Part shown: positions 50,357-61,458 of the stretch, piece after piece
Position numbering within the stretch: the first letter of the stretch is position 1
Layout of the letters: each line of letters begins with the position of its first letter
DNA from: Flavobacterium sp. AG291
GTDB taxonomy: Bacteria; Bacteroidota; Bacteroidia; Flavobacteriales; Flavobacteriaceae
Reading direction: 5' to 3'
Assembly: GCF_003350375.1 (NCBI RefSeq)
Contig: NZ_QQAR01000003.1
Span: forward strand, 1 to 64,000
DNA length: 64,000 bases
Notes under the pieces: generated by a model
Database searches by the model: none
Told to the model about the DNA's origin: nothing
Seen by the model: only the letters and a program-made list of their open reading frames with translations
Position numbers and translations under genes: made by a program

Positions 50357-52735
50357 TTAAAATTTAAAGTTATACGTAACACTCGGAATAATTCCAAAAA
50401 TAGAAAGCCTTACAGCTTCATTGTTTCCGGTGTCCTGATTTTGTCTGAAAGTTATTGAGGCTGCATTCATCCTGTTGTAAAGGTTGTAGATGCTGAATAC
50501 CCATTCTCCCTGCCATCCCTGTTTTTTCTCAGGTTTAGGAGTATAAGTAGCTGATATATCTAAATGGTGATAAGCAGGATTTCTGTCTTCATTTCTTCCT
50601 CCAAAGCTTGGAATGGTAATATCACCATACTGATAATAGCCATTAGGGTAGGTTACAGCCTGTCCTGACTGCAAAGCGAATATTGCCCCAAATGCCCATT
50701 TTGAACTCAATTCGTAATTCCCTGTAATCGAGAGGTTATGTGTTTTATCATATCCCGAACGATACCAGTTACCGTTGTTTATACCTGTTTCTTCGGCAGT
50801 CCTGCCTTCAGTTTGCTGTTCTGCACGTGAAAGTGTATAGGATACCCATCCGGTAAGTTTTCCGGTGTTTTTTCTGAAAAGCACCTCAAGCCCATAAGAA
50901 CGTGCACGTCCAGGCAATACAACCTGTTCAATAGCATCATTAGCGATAAGGTTGGCACCGTCAATATAATCAAGCTTGTTCTTTATCTTTTTGTAGAATA
51001 CCTCGGTTTCAAGCGTATATGTATCGTCTTTAAAGTTCCTGAAATAACCTACAGCATACTGGTCAAGTGTTTGAGGTTTCAGGTAATTGTCACTTGGTGC
51101 CCATACATCCAGTGGAGTAGGCGATGAGGTATTGGTAATTAGATGCAGGTATTGCGCCATTCTATTGTATGATGCTTTAACCGATTGGTCATCGTTCAGT
51201 TTATAAGCTATCCCAACGCGTGGTTCGAAATTGTTGAAATCACTAATTACATCGCCGCTGCCGTAATGTTTAGTACCAATAGGGGTGGCTTCTTCATAAA
51301 TTTTCAGGTCGTTGTTAAAAGTAACAGCCTGATTGTTAGTGTACAAATTCACGTTTTGAGAACCCAGTCTGTAGAACATGCTGTAGCGTACACCATAACT
51401 TACGGTAATAGCTTCGCTTAACTGTTGTTCAGCATCTATATATAGTGCTGGCTCAAAAGCATGTTTTTTTTCAAGTTGCTCAGGATTAATATCAGATGTA
51501 GCGTCACTTGGGTTTATAGTCCCCGGATTAAAGTCATAATAAATAGCATTAAGACCGTAATTCAGTTTTAATTTATCTGACAGATAATGTTTTAAGTCAT
51601 ACTTAAAGTTGTAGTTTTTAATTCCTGAGTCCCAATCCAGCCCTATAAAATTCAGCTTTAATCCATAATAGTAGTCACTGTATATCATCGAGGCATTAGA
51701 GAAAAGCTTTTCACTAAATAAGTGGTTCCATCGAAGATTCAATACCGTATTACCATAGATGTTATTAAAGCTATCGCTGATATCTAAAAGATCGCGCCCA
51801 AAATAGCCTGAAAGGTATAGGTTATCGTTTTGACCAAGTTTGTAACTTAACTTAGTATTGAGGTCATAAAAATAAGCTGAGTTATCTTCTCCGGCAGCTT
51901 TCATGAAAAGATGTGCATAAGATGCTCTTCCACCGACAAGGAAAGATGCTTTGTCTTTAACAATAGGGCCTTCAGCCAACAAACGGCTTGAAATAAGGCC
52001 AATTCCACCGGTCATGTGAAAGTCTTTACTGTTACCTTCTTTTTGATAAATGTCAAGAACAGACGATAATCTTCCTCCGTACCTTGCCGGAATCCCCCCT
52101 TTATATAATTTAAGGTCTTTTATAGCATCGGCATTGAATACCGAGAAAAAACCAAACAGGTGAGAAGAGTTAAAAATCGTAGCCTCATCAAGAAGAATAA
52201 GGTTTTGATCGGCTGCGCCACCACGCACGTTAAAACCTGATGCGCCTTCACCGGCATTGGTAACACCGGGTAATGTAAGTATCGATTTCAGTACGTCTAC
52301 CTCACCCATTACTACCGGCATTTTCTTGATTTCCTGAACTGTAAGCTTGTTAACGCTCATTTCAGGCTTACGTATCTCTGCACGTTTAACATTATTCGAA
52401 ATAACAACTTCTTCAAGTTCTTTATTCTCAGATGTCAGCTTTACGTTTTTACGGATATTACTGTTCAGTACGACAGTTTCTTCACGTGTGCCAAAGCTCA
52501 CATAGCTTATCTGTACGGTATAGGTACCTGCCGGAAGCGAGATGGAATAAAAGCCGTATTCGTTAGTTGTTGTGCCTTTTTGAAGTTCTTTGATGTAAAT
52601 GCTGGCACCAATAAGGGTTTCGTTGCTGCTGTCGTCAGAAATAGTACCGCTAAGGGTATATTTATCCTGCGCCAACACAGTACTAAAAATTAGCAGGAGG
52701 AGTACCGTGAGATACCCTCTTTTTTGTAAGGTCAT
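50357..52735 (-). CDS. TonB-dependent receptor with carboxypeptidase-regulatory-like domain
   Basis: A 792-residue outer-membrane receptor: signal peptide (1-22), a CarboxypepD_reg-like beta domain (about 25-110, SGTISDDSSNETLIGASIYIKELQKGTTTNEYGFYSISLPAGTY), a plug domain (VMGEVDVLKSILTLPGVTNAGEGASGFNVRGGAADQNLILLDEATIFNS), and a C-terminal barrel ending in an aromatic residue (VTYNFKF). No TonB box is obvious. Substrates of receptors paired with DUF4249 are unknown. It is the first gene of a two-gene unit. Confidence 0.95.
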   Translation of the reverse strand: MTLQKRGYLTVLLLLIFSTVLAQDKYTLSGTISDDSSNETLIGASIYIKELQKGTTTNEYGFYSISLPAGTYTVQISYVSFGTREETVVLNSNIRKNVKLTSENKELEEVVISNNVKRAEIRKPEMSVNKLTVQEIKKMPVVMGEVDVLKSILTLPGVTNAGEGASGFNVRGGAADQNLILLDEATIFNSSHLFGFFSVFNADAIKDLKLYKGGIPARYGGRLSSVLDIYQKEGNSKDFHMTGGIGLISSRLLAEGPIVKDKASFLVGGRASYAHLFMKAAGEDNSAYFYDLNTKLSYKLGQNDNLYLSGYFGRDLLDISDSFNNIYGNTVLNLRWNHLFSEKLFSNASMIYSDYYYGLKLNFIGLDWDSGIKNYNFKYDLKHYLSDKLKLNYGLNAIYYDFNPGTINPSDATSDINPEQLEKKHAFEPALYIDAEQQLSEAITVSYGVRYSMFYRLGSQNVNLYTNNQAVTFNNDLKIYEEATPIGTKHYGSGDVISDFNNFEPRVGIAYKLNDDQSVKASYNRMAQYLHLITNTSSPTPLDVWAPSDNYLKPQTLDQYAVGYFRNFKDDTYTLETEVFYKKIKNKLDYIDGANLIANDAIEQVVLPGRARSYGLEVLFRKNTGKLTGWVSYTLSRAEQQTEGRTAEETGINNGNWYRSGYDKTHNLSITGNYELSSKWAFGAIFALQSGQAVTYPNGYYQYGDITIPSFGGRNEDRNPAYHHLDISATYTPKPEKKQGWQGEWVFSIYNLYNRMNAASITFRQNQDTGNNEAVRLSIFGIIPSVTYNFKF

Positions 52736-52963
52736 GTTTTAGTGGTTTTTGCAGAAGCTTATGCTTCAGGTGATTGATTAATTGATTGATGTTTGTCTTT
52801 TACAATTTTATAAAATTATTTAGATAACGTCATTTGACGAATGAAAGTATATAATGTTACACTGTTTTACGTTTTTTTGACAGAAAATTAATAATTTATT
52901 GCAACCTACCCTGCCGAATTAGAAGTTAGGTTGATTTTGACTATTATTTTTATACTTCGGGGT

Positions 52964-52995
52964 ATAAAAAAAGCTACCCTTTTAGATAGCTTTTT
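52964..52995 (-). terminator. Terminator of icd
   Basis: Nine-bp stem AAAAAGCTA/TAGCTTTTT (52968-52976 with 52987-52995) with a 10-base loop; the A-run gives Ts on the minus strand. The rest of the 282-base gap before it has no recognisable gene. Confidence 0.7.
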
Positions 52996-53017
52996 AAATA
53001 TAAATGAAAACGGGAGA

Positions 53018-55303
<2,286 letters not shown>

Positions 55304-55474
55304 TTATTTGAGTGTTTGTGTGAGTTGTTCTTTTAGTGCACGGCAAAGCATGCCTTATATAGAACAAGGCTCGCAAATATAGGAAAATCTTATGTAACAG
55401 GGCGTTGGTAAATTGGTAAAAAAACGATGTAGTTATTTTGGTATTCGCATTTTTTTAAGGATGATTCCTCTGCT

Positions 55475-55702
55475 TTACGGCTTTTCTTTCAATTGGTTTA
55501 TTCTTTCCAGAAGAACGTTAGTAAATTCCTTGGTTATAACTTTATTTACCTGACCTTTTTTGCAATCAGGTATAGAATAATATCGCACGTGGGTAAGCTT
55601 GGCTTTTGCGCTTATAACCTCCTCAACCTCATAGATGTGTTTGATGTTTACAAAGTGAACGCCGCCGCGAATGTCTGCTATTTTGATAAAGATTGGATCC
55701 AT
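55475..55702 (-). CDS. Small protein of unknown function
   Basis: A 75-residue protein: MDPIFIKIADIRGGVHFVNIKHIYEVEEVISAKAKLTHVRYYSIPDCKKGQVNKVITKEFTNVLLERINQL. The pattern of short strands (FIKIADIRGGVHFVNIKHIYEV) followed by a C-terminal helix suggests a small beta barrel-like fold. No family is recognised and no function is assigned. It stands alone between icd and rplS. Confidence 0.68.
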   Translation of the reverse strand: MDPIFIKIADIRGGVHFVNIKHIYEVEEVISAKAKLTHVRYYSIPDCKKGQVNKVITKEFTNVLLERINQLKEKP

Positions 55703-55773
55703 GTGGTAAAGGTAGGTAATTATGATTTAGGTAGGGGTTAAGTGTGTGTTTTTGTAAATATGTTGAGTGGAGT

Positions 55774-55810
55774 AAAAAAAAAATCCCGTTCGGCGTGGCG
55801 AACGGGATTT
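55774..55810 (-). terminator. Terminator of rplS
   Basis: Twelve-bp perfect stem AAATCCCGTTCG/CGAACGGGATTT (55781-55792 with 55799-55810), loop GCGTGG, and a long A-run to the left that gives Ts on the minus strand. Confidence 0.9.
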
Positions 55811-55832
55811 TATATATCTCAGAGAGAAAAGA

Positions 55833-56186
55833 CTATCTTCTTCTTCTTTCTTTGATCTTAGCTTTTTTACCAGTAAGATCACGGAAGTAGAATATACGAG
55901 CTCTTCTAACTTTACCTCTTTGGTTAACTTCGATTTTTTGTAGCGCAGGCATGTTAAGCGGGAAAATACGCTCTACACCTACAGCACCAGACATTTTACG
56001 GATTGTAAATGTTTGAGTGATACCAGCACCTCTTTTTTGGATAACAACTCCTTTGAAGAACTGAGTTCTTGTTTTTTCACCCTCTTTAATTTCGTAGTAT
56101 ACAGTTAATGTATCTCCTGCATTAAATTCAGGGAAATCTTTTTTTGCAACGAATTCGTCTTGTACGAATTTTAATAAATCAGACAT
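55833..56186 (-). CDS. rplS: 50S ribosomal protein L19
   Basis: A 117-residue ribosomal protein at the 30S-50S interface. FNAGDTLTVYYEIKEGEKTRTQFFKGVVIQKRGAGITQTFTIRKMSGAVGVERIFPLNMPALQKIEVNQRGKVRRARIFYFRDLTGKKAKIKE covers the whole L19 family, with the VGVERIFPL and RRARIFYFRDLTGK signatures. The promoter -7 box TATATTTG lies on the minus strand at 56267-56260, giving a leader of about 69 nt, longer than elsewhere in the window. Confidence 0.98.
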   Translation of the reverse strand: MSDLLKFVQDEFVAKKDFPEFNAGDTLTVYYEIKEGEKTRTQFFKGVVIQKRGAGITQTFTIRKMSGAVGVERIFPLNMPALQKIEVNQRGKVRRARIFYFRDLTGKKAKIKERRRR

Positions 56187-56259
56187 GATTATTAGTTTTA
56201 AATGTTTGATTCAAAGCAACATGCACGATTTTCGCCAGAGGTTGGTCCGAATGAGGGTG

Positions 56260-56267
56260 CAAATATA
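56260..56267 (-). promoter_or_regulatory. -7 element of rplS
   Basis: TATATTTG on the minus strand; a transcript from about 56255 would carry a 69-base leader. Confidence 0.5.
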
Positions 56268-56403
56268 AAAGTTTTTGTTTAAAGTTTAAAGTTTAATGTT
56301 ATTTTTTAAAGTTCTGGACTTAAAAAAGTTTTCCGTTACACTGTTTTAATGCAGTAAATAGTCTTTTAGGCAACTTTAAACCTTAAACTTAAACAAATCA
56401 AAA

Positions 56404-57078
56404 CTACTCCAGTAAATCCGGTCTTCTTGTCTTTGTGTGTTCCAATGCCATATCTTCACGCCATTTGTCGATGTTGGCAGCGTGTCCGCTTAAAAGTACA
56501 TTGGGCACTTTCCATCCTTTATATTCTGCCGGGCGGGTATATACCGGTGGTGCAAGCAGGTTATCCTGAAAACTATCAGTAAGGGCAGAGGTCTCATCGC
56601 TCAGTACACCCGGTATAAGGCGGATAATGCTGTCAGCTACTACGGCGGCGGCAAGTTCTCCTCCCGAAAGTACGAAATCACCAATAGATATCTCTTTGGT
56701 AATAAAGTGATCGCGTACACGTTGGTCTACACCTTTATAGTGTCCGCAAAGTATAATGATGTTCTTCAATAAAGACATACGATTGGCCATGCCCTGATTA
56801 AGGGTTTCCCCATCGGGTGACATGTAAATCACTTCGTCATAGTCACGCTCTGCTTTAAGTTTAGAGATACATGCATCTATGGGTTCTATCATCATAACCA
56901 TCCCTGCGCCACCGCCAAACTGGTAGTCATCTACGTTTTTATGTTTGTTTGTGCTATAATCCCTAAGATTGTGCAGGTGTACTTCTACAAGGCCTTTGTC
57001 CTGAGCACGTTTTAATATCGATGCGTCAAAAGGGCTGCGTAATAATTCAGGAAGTACAGTAATGATGTCTATTCTCAT
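56404..57078 (-). CDS. trmD: tRNA (guanine-37-N1)-methyltransferase
   Basis: A 224-residue SPOUT-class enzyme that methylates G37 next to the anticodon, preventing frameshifting. [26 protein letters not shown] is the family start, followed by [17 protein letters not shown] and the trefoil-knot S-adenosylmethionine site [14 protein letters not shown]...[16 protein letters not shown]. Length is normal. It is upstream of rplS on the same strand (217-base gap with its own rplS promoter). Confidence 0.97.
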   Translation of the reverse strand: MRIDIITVLPELLRSPFDASILKRAQDKGLVEVHLHNLRDYSTNKHKNVDDYQFGGGAGMVMMIEPIDACISKLKAERDYDEVIYMSPDGETLNQGMANRMSLLKNIIILCGHYKGVDQRVRDHFITKEISIGDFVLSGGELAAAVVADSIIRLIPGVLSDETSALTDSFQDNLLAPPVYTRPAEYKGWKVPNVLLSGHAANIDKWREDMALEHTKTRRPDLLE

Positions 57079-57111
57079 GTTCTAATTGTTGAATGTGCAA
57101 ATGTACTAATT

Positions 57112-57212
57112 CTTTAATGTAACGATGTGTCAATTGAGCTTCCTGTTTGCAATTGTTGTTCTACAATTAATTCAGTAGGTTATAGCTAAATTGATACATC
57201 GTTACATTGAAA
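57112..57212. repeat. Long palindromic intergenic element (AATGTAACGATGTATCAATT type)
   Basis: TTTAATGTAACGATGTGTCAATT (left arm about 57112-57134) and the inverse AATTGATACATCGTTACATTGAAAA (right arm to 57212) pair with few mismatches across about 48 bases. A related element is at 60303-60386. Confidence 0.65.
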
Positions 57213-57234
57213 AATTGATGAATTGCTACATTAT

Positions 57235-57687
57235 TTAAGCACCAAACTGTTTCAGGTGGTGGTCAAGGTGTTTCCACTGCATTGCATCCCAGTCCTGAGG
57301 TGTCATGTGTCCAAAGAAGGGATGTTTTTCTATTTTTATGGCTGCATGGCCTTCTTTAGCAAAAACTCTTACCAGCTCGATTAATTCCTTTTTGGATTTT
57401 TCGAAATCGGGCTCATGTTTGATAATGAATTCCTTTGCTGTTGGTGAACCTTTGCCAAATGGCTGTTTACTTGTAAGTTTCTTTTTTGCTGCTTTACCAA
57501 ACAGAAAGCTTAATAAAGGTTGTGGTTTAACCTGTAGCGTGCCGTAAGCTAATTTTATAGGTTGCTGGCAATGCAGCAGCATTTGGCTAACGGTCATCTT
57601 ACCCCATTGGGAAAGTGTAATAGGTGTTAGTGACTCTATACGATTTATTATGTCCTGGTTGTCTTTTGGGTTGTATATGCTCTCCAT
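57235..57687 (-). CDS. DUF1569 domain protein
   Basis: A 150-residue cytoplasmic protein of the DUF1569 family, related to the DinB/YfiT four-helix-bundle group: IINRIESLTPITLSQWGKMTVSQMLLHCQQPIKLAYG contains one metal-type histidine (LLHC) and the C-terminal HPFFGHMTPQDWDAMQWKHLDHHLKQFG carries several more. Such proteins may bind metal or transfer thiols. The ATG at 57687 is preferred to a TTG at 57711. Confidence 0.85.
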   Translation of the reverse strand: MESIYNPKDNQDIINRIESLTPITLSQWGKMTVSQMLLHCQQPIKLAYGTLQVKPQPLLSFLFGKAAKKKLTSKQPFGKGSPTAKEFIIKHEPDFEKSKKELIELVRVFAKEGHAAIKIEKHPFFGHMTPQDWDAMQWKHLDHHLKQFGA

Positions 57688-57729
57688 TTCGTTTTTTGAT
57701 AGTTTTCCCAAAATTAATAATATTTCTTT

Positions 57730-58530
57730 TTACTTTTTTGTGGCTTTTATCGCATATACCATGGGTATGTCATTTCTTAAATGAGCTATGCGGAATTTTC
57801 CGGATTCAAACTCCTCAGTACCACGGAAGCAGTTATAAGGGGAGTAGTCATATTCGTTCAAAAGATTTATTTCGAGGCCTGCATTAATAAGATTGTTTAC
57901 TACCTCGCTGATGCTGTGATTCCATGTTATCATTTCATATTCAGCCGGGGTTGTCATATCAGCGTAGGTGCCAAGTTCGGTTTCAATAATGGCTTCGGTC
58001 TTAAAATAACGATAGGCTACTTTTTCAAAATTAGAATCGAACATCCATACTACGGGGTGGAATTCAGCGAAAACGAATTGTCCTCCCGGTTTCAGGAAAC
58101 GCGATACCGTTGCTGCCCATTTTTCAAGATCCGGCAGCCATCCGATTGTTCCATAGCTTGTGAAAACAATGTCAAATTGCTCGTTCAGTACTTCTTGCAG
58201 GCTGTAAACATCAGAGCAGATAAAACGCGTATGCGCTTCTGTTTGAACTGATAATTCGCGGGCTTTTTCGATTGCTTTATCGGATAGGTCGACTCCTGTT
58301 GCCTCGGCTCCCATGCGGGTGAACGAGATGGTATCTTGCCCAAAATGGCATTGCAGGTGTAGTATCTTTTTACCTTTTATGTTACCGAGTAAAGGTAGTT
58401 CAATATCATTTAATGTATTCTTCCCTGCAAGAAATGATGGCGTATCATAAAATTCAGAGTTTACATGCACTTCGGTTTTATCGTTCCATGCCTTTCGGTT
58501 TATGTCGAGATAATTATCTTCTTTTTTCAT
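57730..58530 (-). CDS. Class I S-adenosylmethionine-dependent methyltransferase
   Basis: A 266-residue enzyme with the Rossmann-like methyltransferase fold. KKILHLQCHFGQDTISFTRMGAEATGVDLSDKAIEKA is motif I, binding S-adenosylmethionine, followed by FDIVFTSYGTIGWLPDLEKW and RFLKPGGQFVFAEFHP. The substrate is unknown. A minus-strand -7 box TAAATTTG (58566-58559) lies 29 bases before the ATG. Divergent from the immunophilin gene, and 42 bases upstream of the DUF1569 gene on the same strand. Confidence 0.9.
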   Translation of the reverse strand: MKKEDNYLDINRKAWNDKTEVHVNSEFYDTPSFLAGKNTLNDIELPLLGNIKGKKILHLQCHFGQDTISFTRMGAEATGVDLSDKAIEKARELSVQTEAHTRFICSDVYSLQEVLNEQFDIVFTSYGTIGWLPDLEKWAATVSRFLKPGGQFVFAEFHPVVWMFDSNFEKVAYRYFKTEAIIETELGTYADMTTPAEYEMITWNHSISEVVNNLINAGLEINLLNEYDYSPYNCFRGTEEFESGKFRIAHLRNDIPMVYAIKATKK

Positions 58531-58558
58531 TTTTGTATAGGATTGGTTTTCAGCTTTT

Positions 58559-58620
58559 CAAATTTAAACTTTTGTTATGATAAGCTGTTACTGGAAATAG
58601 TGAATTAATTCGTAAATTTG
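58559..58620. promoter_or_regulatory. Divergent promoters of the methyltransferase and immunophilin genes
   Basis: Minus-strand TAAATTTG (58566 to 58559) and plus-strand TAAATTTG (58613-58620); both match TAnnTTTG and lie 29 and 27 bases before the respective ATGs. Confidence 0.5.
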
Positions 58621-58646
58621 CATCTTTCAAAATAAACAACAACATA

Positions 58647-59579
58647 ATGGAAAACGGAATTTACGCAAAATTCAATACTTCTAAAGGTTCTATCCTTGTG
58701 AAACTTACATACGATCTTACGCCAGGTACAGTTGGAAACTTCGTTGGCCTTGCAGAAGGAAACCTTGAAAACGACGCTAAGCCTCAGGGCAAACCATATT
58801 ATGACGGACTTAAATTTCACCGTGTTATCGCTGATTTCATGATTCAGGGTGGATGCCCGCTTGGAAAAGGTACAGGTGGACCGGGTTATCAATTTGATGA
58901 TGAGTTCCATCCGTCACTTCGTCATGATGCTCCGGGTGTGCTTTCAATGGCTAATGCAGGTCCTGGTACAAATGGTTCTCAGTTCTTTATTACTCACGTT
59001 CCAACGCCTTGGTTAGATGATAAACATACTGTGTTTGGTAAAGTAGTTGAAGGTCAGGATGTAGTTGATGCTGTTCAGGGTAATGATGCTCTTGAAAGCG
59101 TTGAAATCATCCGTGTTGGTGAAGAGGCTCAAAAATGGAATGCTATCGAAGCGTTCAGAACTTTTGAAGGTTCTCGTGAAAAACGTCTTGCTGAAGCTAA
59201 AAAACAAGCTGAAGAGTCTATGGAGAAACTTGCTGCAGGTTTTGACAAAACTGAAAGCGGACTTCGTTATAAAATTATCCAGAAAGGTAACGGGAAACAG
59301 GCTGAAAAAGGTAAAACTGTTTCTGTTCACTACAAAGGAGCTCTTGAGAACGGTATGGAATTCGATTCTTCGTACAAAAGAAAGCAACCAATTGATTTCC
59401 CTCTTGGGATGGGGCATGTTATCGAAGGATGGGACGAAGGTATTGCGCTACTTCAGGTAGGTGATAAAGCCCGTTTTGTTATCCCTTCTCACTTAGGTTA
59501 TGGTTCGCGTGGTGCAGGAGGCGTTATTCCGCCGGATGCAACGCTTATCTTTGACGTTGAGCTAATGGATGTAAAATAG
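58647..59579 (+). CDS. Dual immunophilin: cyclophilin-FKBP fusion peptidyl-prolyl isomerase
   Basis: A 310-residue protein with two unrelated isomerase domains. Residues about 5-165 form a cyclophilin ([71 protein letters not shown]), and about 205-310 an FKBP ([88 protein letters not shown]), joined by a charged helix. There is no signal, so it should be cytoplasmic. This cyclophilin-then-FKBP order is the dual-family immunophilin type described from Flavobacterium. A terminator follows. Confidence 0.95.
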   Translation: MENGIYAKFNTSKGSILVKLTYDLTPGTVGNFVGLAEGNLENDAKPQGKPYYDGLKFHRVIADFMIQGGCPLGKGTGGPGYQFDDEFHPSLRHDAPGVLSMANAGPGTNGSQFFITHVPTPWLDDKHTVFGKVVEGQDVVDAVQGNDALESVEIIRVGEEAQKWNAIEAFRTFEGSREKRLAEAKKQAEESMEKLAAGFDKTESGLRYKIIQKGNGKQAEKGKTVSVHYKGALENGMEFDSSYKRKQPIDFPLGMGHVIEGWDEGIALLQVGDKARFVIPSHLGYGSRGAGGVIPPDATLIFDVELMDVK

Positions 59580-59612
59580 TATTGAAATATTTGATTTTAG
59601 TATTGAGATATA

Positions 59613-59645
59613 TAAGGCTGTTCGAAAGAATGGCCTTATTTTTTG
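59613..59645 (+). terminator. Terminator of the immunophilin gene
   Basis: Eleven-bp stem with two G-U pairs (59613-59623 with 59628-59638), GAAA loop, then T-rich sequence. Confidence 0.7.
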
Positions 59646-59719
59646 CGCATACTGTAAACTTAAAACTGTCAACTGTAAACTAATATGGAATACTTTTTGA
59701 AAGTAACAAGGTATAATCC

Positions 59720-59727
59720 TATTTTTG
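59720..59727 (+). promoter_or_regulatory. -7 element of the 59745 gene
   Basis: TATTTTTG, 17 bases before the ATG at 59745; it argues for that start over the in-frame ATG at 59685. Confidence 0.5.
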
Positions 59728-59744
59728 CAGCAATTCAATTACTT

Positions 59745-60305
59745 ATGAAATACGCCTTACTAATAATGGTTTCTCTTTTTGGGCTTACTGCAAAAGCGCA
59801 ATTGCCTGGTGGTAATACTATGCACTGCGGTTACGATTTTACGTCATACATAGTGCTTGATGTGCATGAATCGGGTAAAAAGGAGAATATTAAAAATCTG
59901 AAAATTACAGTTGTAGATAGTACAGGCAGAGATATTATTAATATTGGTAATCGCTATAGTTTTAAGAATGCGAACCAGCCTATGGCTTTTACAATGAATT
60001 ATCTGATTGGTGATAATAATCAAAGACTACAATCGGGAGAAATCGCTAAAAAAGAACGTTATTTCTTTCCGTTCGCAAAGGATAATTATCTTCTTAGTGT
60101 CGCAAATACATTCCCTGCTGATAATTTTTCTGTAAAGATAGAAGATGTTGACGGAAAAGAAAATGGAGGAAAATTTAAAACTATTATTCTGCCGTTATAC
60201 AGTTATAATATGTATATATTGTGTTCTAATGAAAGCGAGCAGGCTGCCGTAAAATTCGGGCGTAAAATGAATAAGCCGGTGGATATTGTTCTTGAGCTGG
60301 AGTAA
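59745..60305 (+). CDS. Secreted protein of unknown function
   Basis: A 186-residue protein with a signal peptide (MKYALLIMVSLFGLTAKAQ). The frame extends 20 codons upstream, but that part crosses the -7 box and shows no signal peptide. The mature part looks like a beta-sandwich: CGYDFTSYIVLDVHESGKKENIKNLKITVVDSTGRDI and alternating strands to the end. A related group in Flavobacteria has the same start (MHCGYDFTSYIVL). No function is assigned. Confidence 0.72.
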   Translation: MKYALLIMVSLFGLTAKAQLPGGNTMHCGYDFTSYIVLDVHESGKKENIKNLKITVVDSTGRDIINIGNRYSFKNANQPMAFTMNYLIGDNNQRLQSGEIAKKERYFFPFAKDNYLLSVANTFPADNFSVKIEDVDGKENGGKFKTIILPLYSYNMYILCSNESEQAAVKFGRKMNKPVDIVLELE

Positions 60306-60386
60306 TGTAACAATGTATTAATTCTTCAATGTATCAATTGGGCTTGCTGATTGGTAATTGTTATATTGCTACATTGAAAAATTAAA
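60303..60386. repeat. Degenerate copy of the AATGTAACGATGTATCAATT palindromic repeat
   Basis: AATGTAACAATGTATTAATTC, TTCAATGTATCAATTG, GGCTTGCTG and TTGCTACATTGAAAAATT occur in the order seen at 57112-57235. Confidence 0.6.
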
Positions 60387-60392
60387 TAAATT

Positions 60393-60725
60393 ATGTTAAG
60401 CTGGGAAGAATTTGAAAAAACCGAAATGCGTGTGGGTACCATCATTGATGTAAATGATTTTCCGGAGGCGCGAAAACCTGCATATCAGTTAACTATTGAT
60501 TTTGGTGCTGAAATTGGTATCCGAAAATCATCTGCGCAGATTACAAAGCGTTATGCTAAAGAAGATTTAGTTAATCGCCAGATTGTGGCAGTGGTAAACT
60601 TCCCTAAAAAGCAGATCGGTAAATTCATGAGCGAATGCCTGGTACTTGGTGCCGTAGAGCAGGAGGGTGATGTTGTACTCCTTGCTCCTGATTTTAGAGT
60701 GGAGAATGGGTTGAGGATAGGTTGA
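60393..60725 (+). CDS. csaA: tRNA-binding domain protein CsaA
   Basis: A 110-residue OB-fold protein of the CsaA (EMAP-II-like tRNA-binding) family: EEFEKTEMRVGTIIDVNDFPEARKPAYQLTIDFGAEIGIRKSSAQITKRYAKEDLVNRQIVAVVNFPKKQIGKFMSECLVLGA matches the family along its length. It binds tRNA and is described as a chaperone-like protein. It has a short palindromic-repeat leader, and a 290-base gap of repeats and a terminator follows. Confidence 0.93.
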   Translation: MLSWEEFEKTEMRVGTIIDVNDFPEARKPAYQLTIDFGAEIGIRKSSAQITKRYAKEDLVNRQIVAVVNFPKKQIGKFMSECLVLGAVEQEGDVVLLAPDFRVENGLRIG

Positions 60726-60754
60726 GAATAGGGTAGTCTTTATATATTTAGGAG

Positions 60755-60858
60755 GCGTCATTGCGAAAGCATCATAGAGGAGTGTAGCAATCTAAAAAAG
60801 GTTTTTTAATTATGAATACTGTTAAAGATTGCTTCGTCGTTCCTCCTCATAATGACCG
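60755..60858. repeat. Palindromic dispersed repeat, GTCATTGCGA...GCAATCT type, two-armed copy
   Basis: GCGTCATTGCGA...GTAGCAATCT (60755-60793) and, inverted, AGATTGCTTCGTCG...CTCATAATGACC (60826-60857) form a mirrored pair; the left arm resembles 22176-22207. Confidence 0.7.
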
Positions 60859-60901
60859 ATTAATACTGATTCTGAGGTAAAACGTAAATGAATAGACCTA
60901 A

Positions 60902-60940
60902 AAACTTTGCGAATCTTCGTGATTTCTTTGTGAAACAACC
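60902..60940. repeat. CACAAAG-type intergenic repeat, short copy
   Basis: AACTTTGCGAATCTTCGTG and TTCTTTGTGAAAC resemble units of 41028-41110. Confidence 0.4.
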
Positions 60941-60945
60941 TCTAA

Positions 60946-60982
60946 TAAAAAAAGTCCAAAAACCTCACGGATTCCGGACTTC
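60946..60982 (-). terminator. Terminator of the DUF3276 gene
   Basis: Stem AAGTCC (60952-60957) with GGACTT (60976-60981), extended by weaker inner pairs; the A-run at 60947-60953 gives Ts on the minus strand. Confidence 0.65.
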
Positions 60983-61015
60983 ATCATTCATAGTTTTTTG
61001 ACGGTTATTGTTGGT

Positions 61016-61387
61016 TTAAATGTCGTCAAAATTTACGTCGGTAAAGCTCTCGCTGGTTACAGCTTCTTCGCCTTTTTCACCAAACAGCCTTCTAAAGTCT
61101 TTTTGATGTCTTTCAGAGATTACTTCCTCACCTTTGTTGTTAAGTACATAAGATGTCATTTCGTCAAGTATGTCTCTGAAGGCGTTAAAATCTTCTTTGT
61201 AAAGATAGATTTTGTGTTTTTTGAAATGGAAAGACCCGTCTTCTTCTGTAAACTTTTTACTTTCGGTAATGGTAATATAATAATCATCAGCCTTAGTAGC
61301 TCTTACATCAAAGAAATATGTCCTTCTGCCTGCTCTCAATACTTTAGAAAAGATCTCTTCCTTTTCAAGCATGTCATTTTCTCTCAT
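61016..61387 (-). CDS. DUF3276 (PUR-alpha-like) protein
   Basis: A 123-residue cytoplasmic protein of the bacterial PUR (DUF3276) family: IFSKVLRAGRRTYFFDVRATKADDYYITITESKKFTEEDGSFHFKKHKIYLYKEDFNAFRDILDEMTSYVL is the PUR repeat fold that binds single-stranded nucleic acid in eukaryotic relatives. The C-terminus is acidic. Role in bacteria unknown, probably nucleic-acid binding. It is monocistronic. Confidence 0.93.
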   Translation of the reverse strand: MRENDMLEKEEIFSKVLRAGRRTYFFDVRATKADDYYITITESKKFTEEDGSFHFKKHKIYLYKEDFNAFRDILDEMTSYVLNNKGEEVISERHQKDFRRLFGEKGEEAVTSESFTDVNFDDI

Positions 61388-61458
61388 AATCCTTGGTTCT
61401 TTTAATTTGGTTTATGTGGAAACCAAAAATCTAAAAAAAATCTAAATAAACCAACAAT

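Noticed and set aside
52754..52767. GAAGC-TTAT-GCTTC hairpin just before the TonB receptor start
   Set aside because: Only five base pairs and no competing structure or leader peptide; too weak to call a regulatory element.
57781..58251. 156-codon frame antisense to the methyltransferase
   Set aside because: Overlaps a recognised methyltransferase and has no family features.
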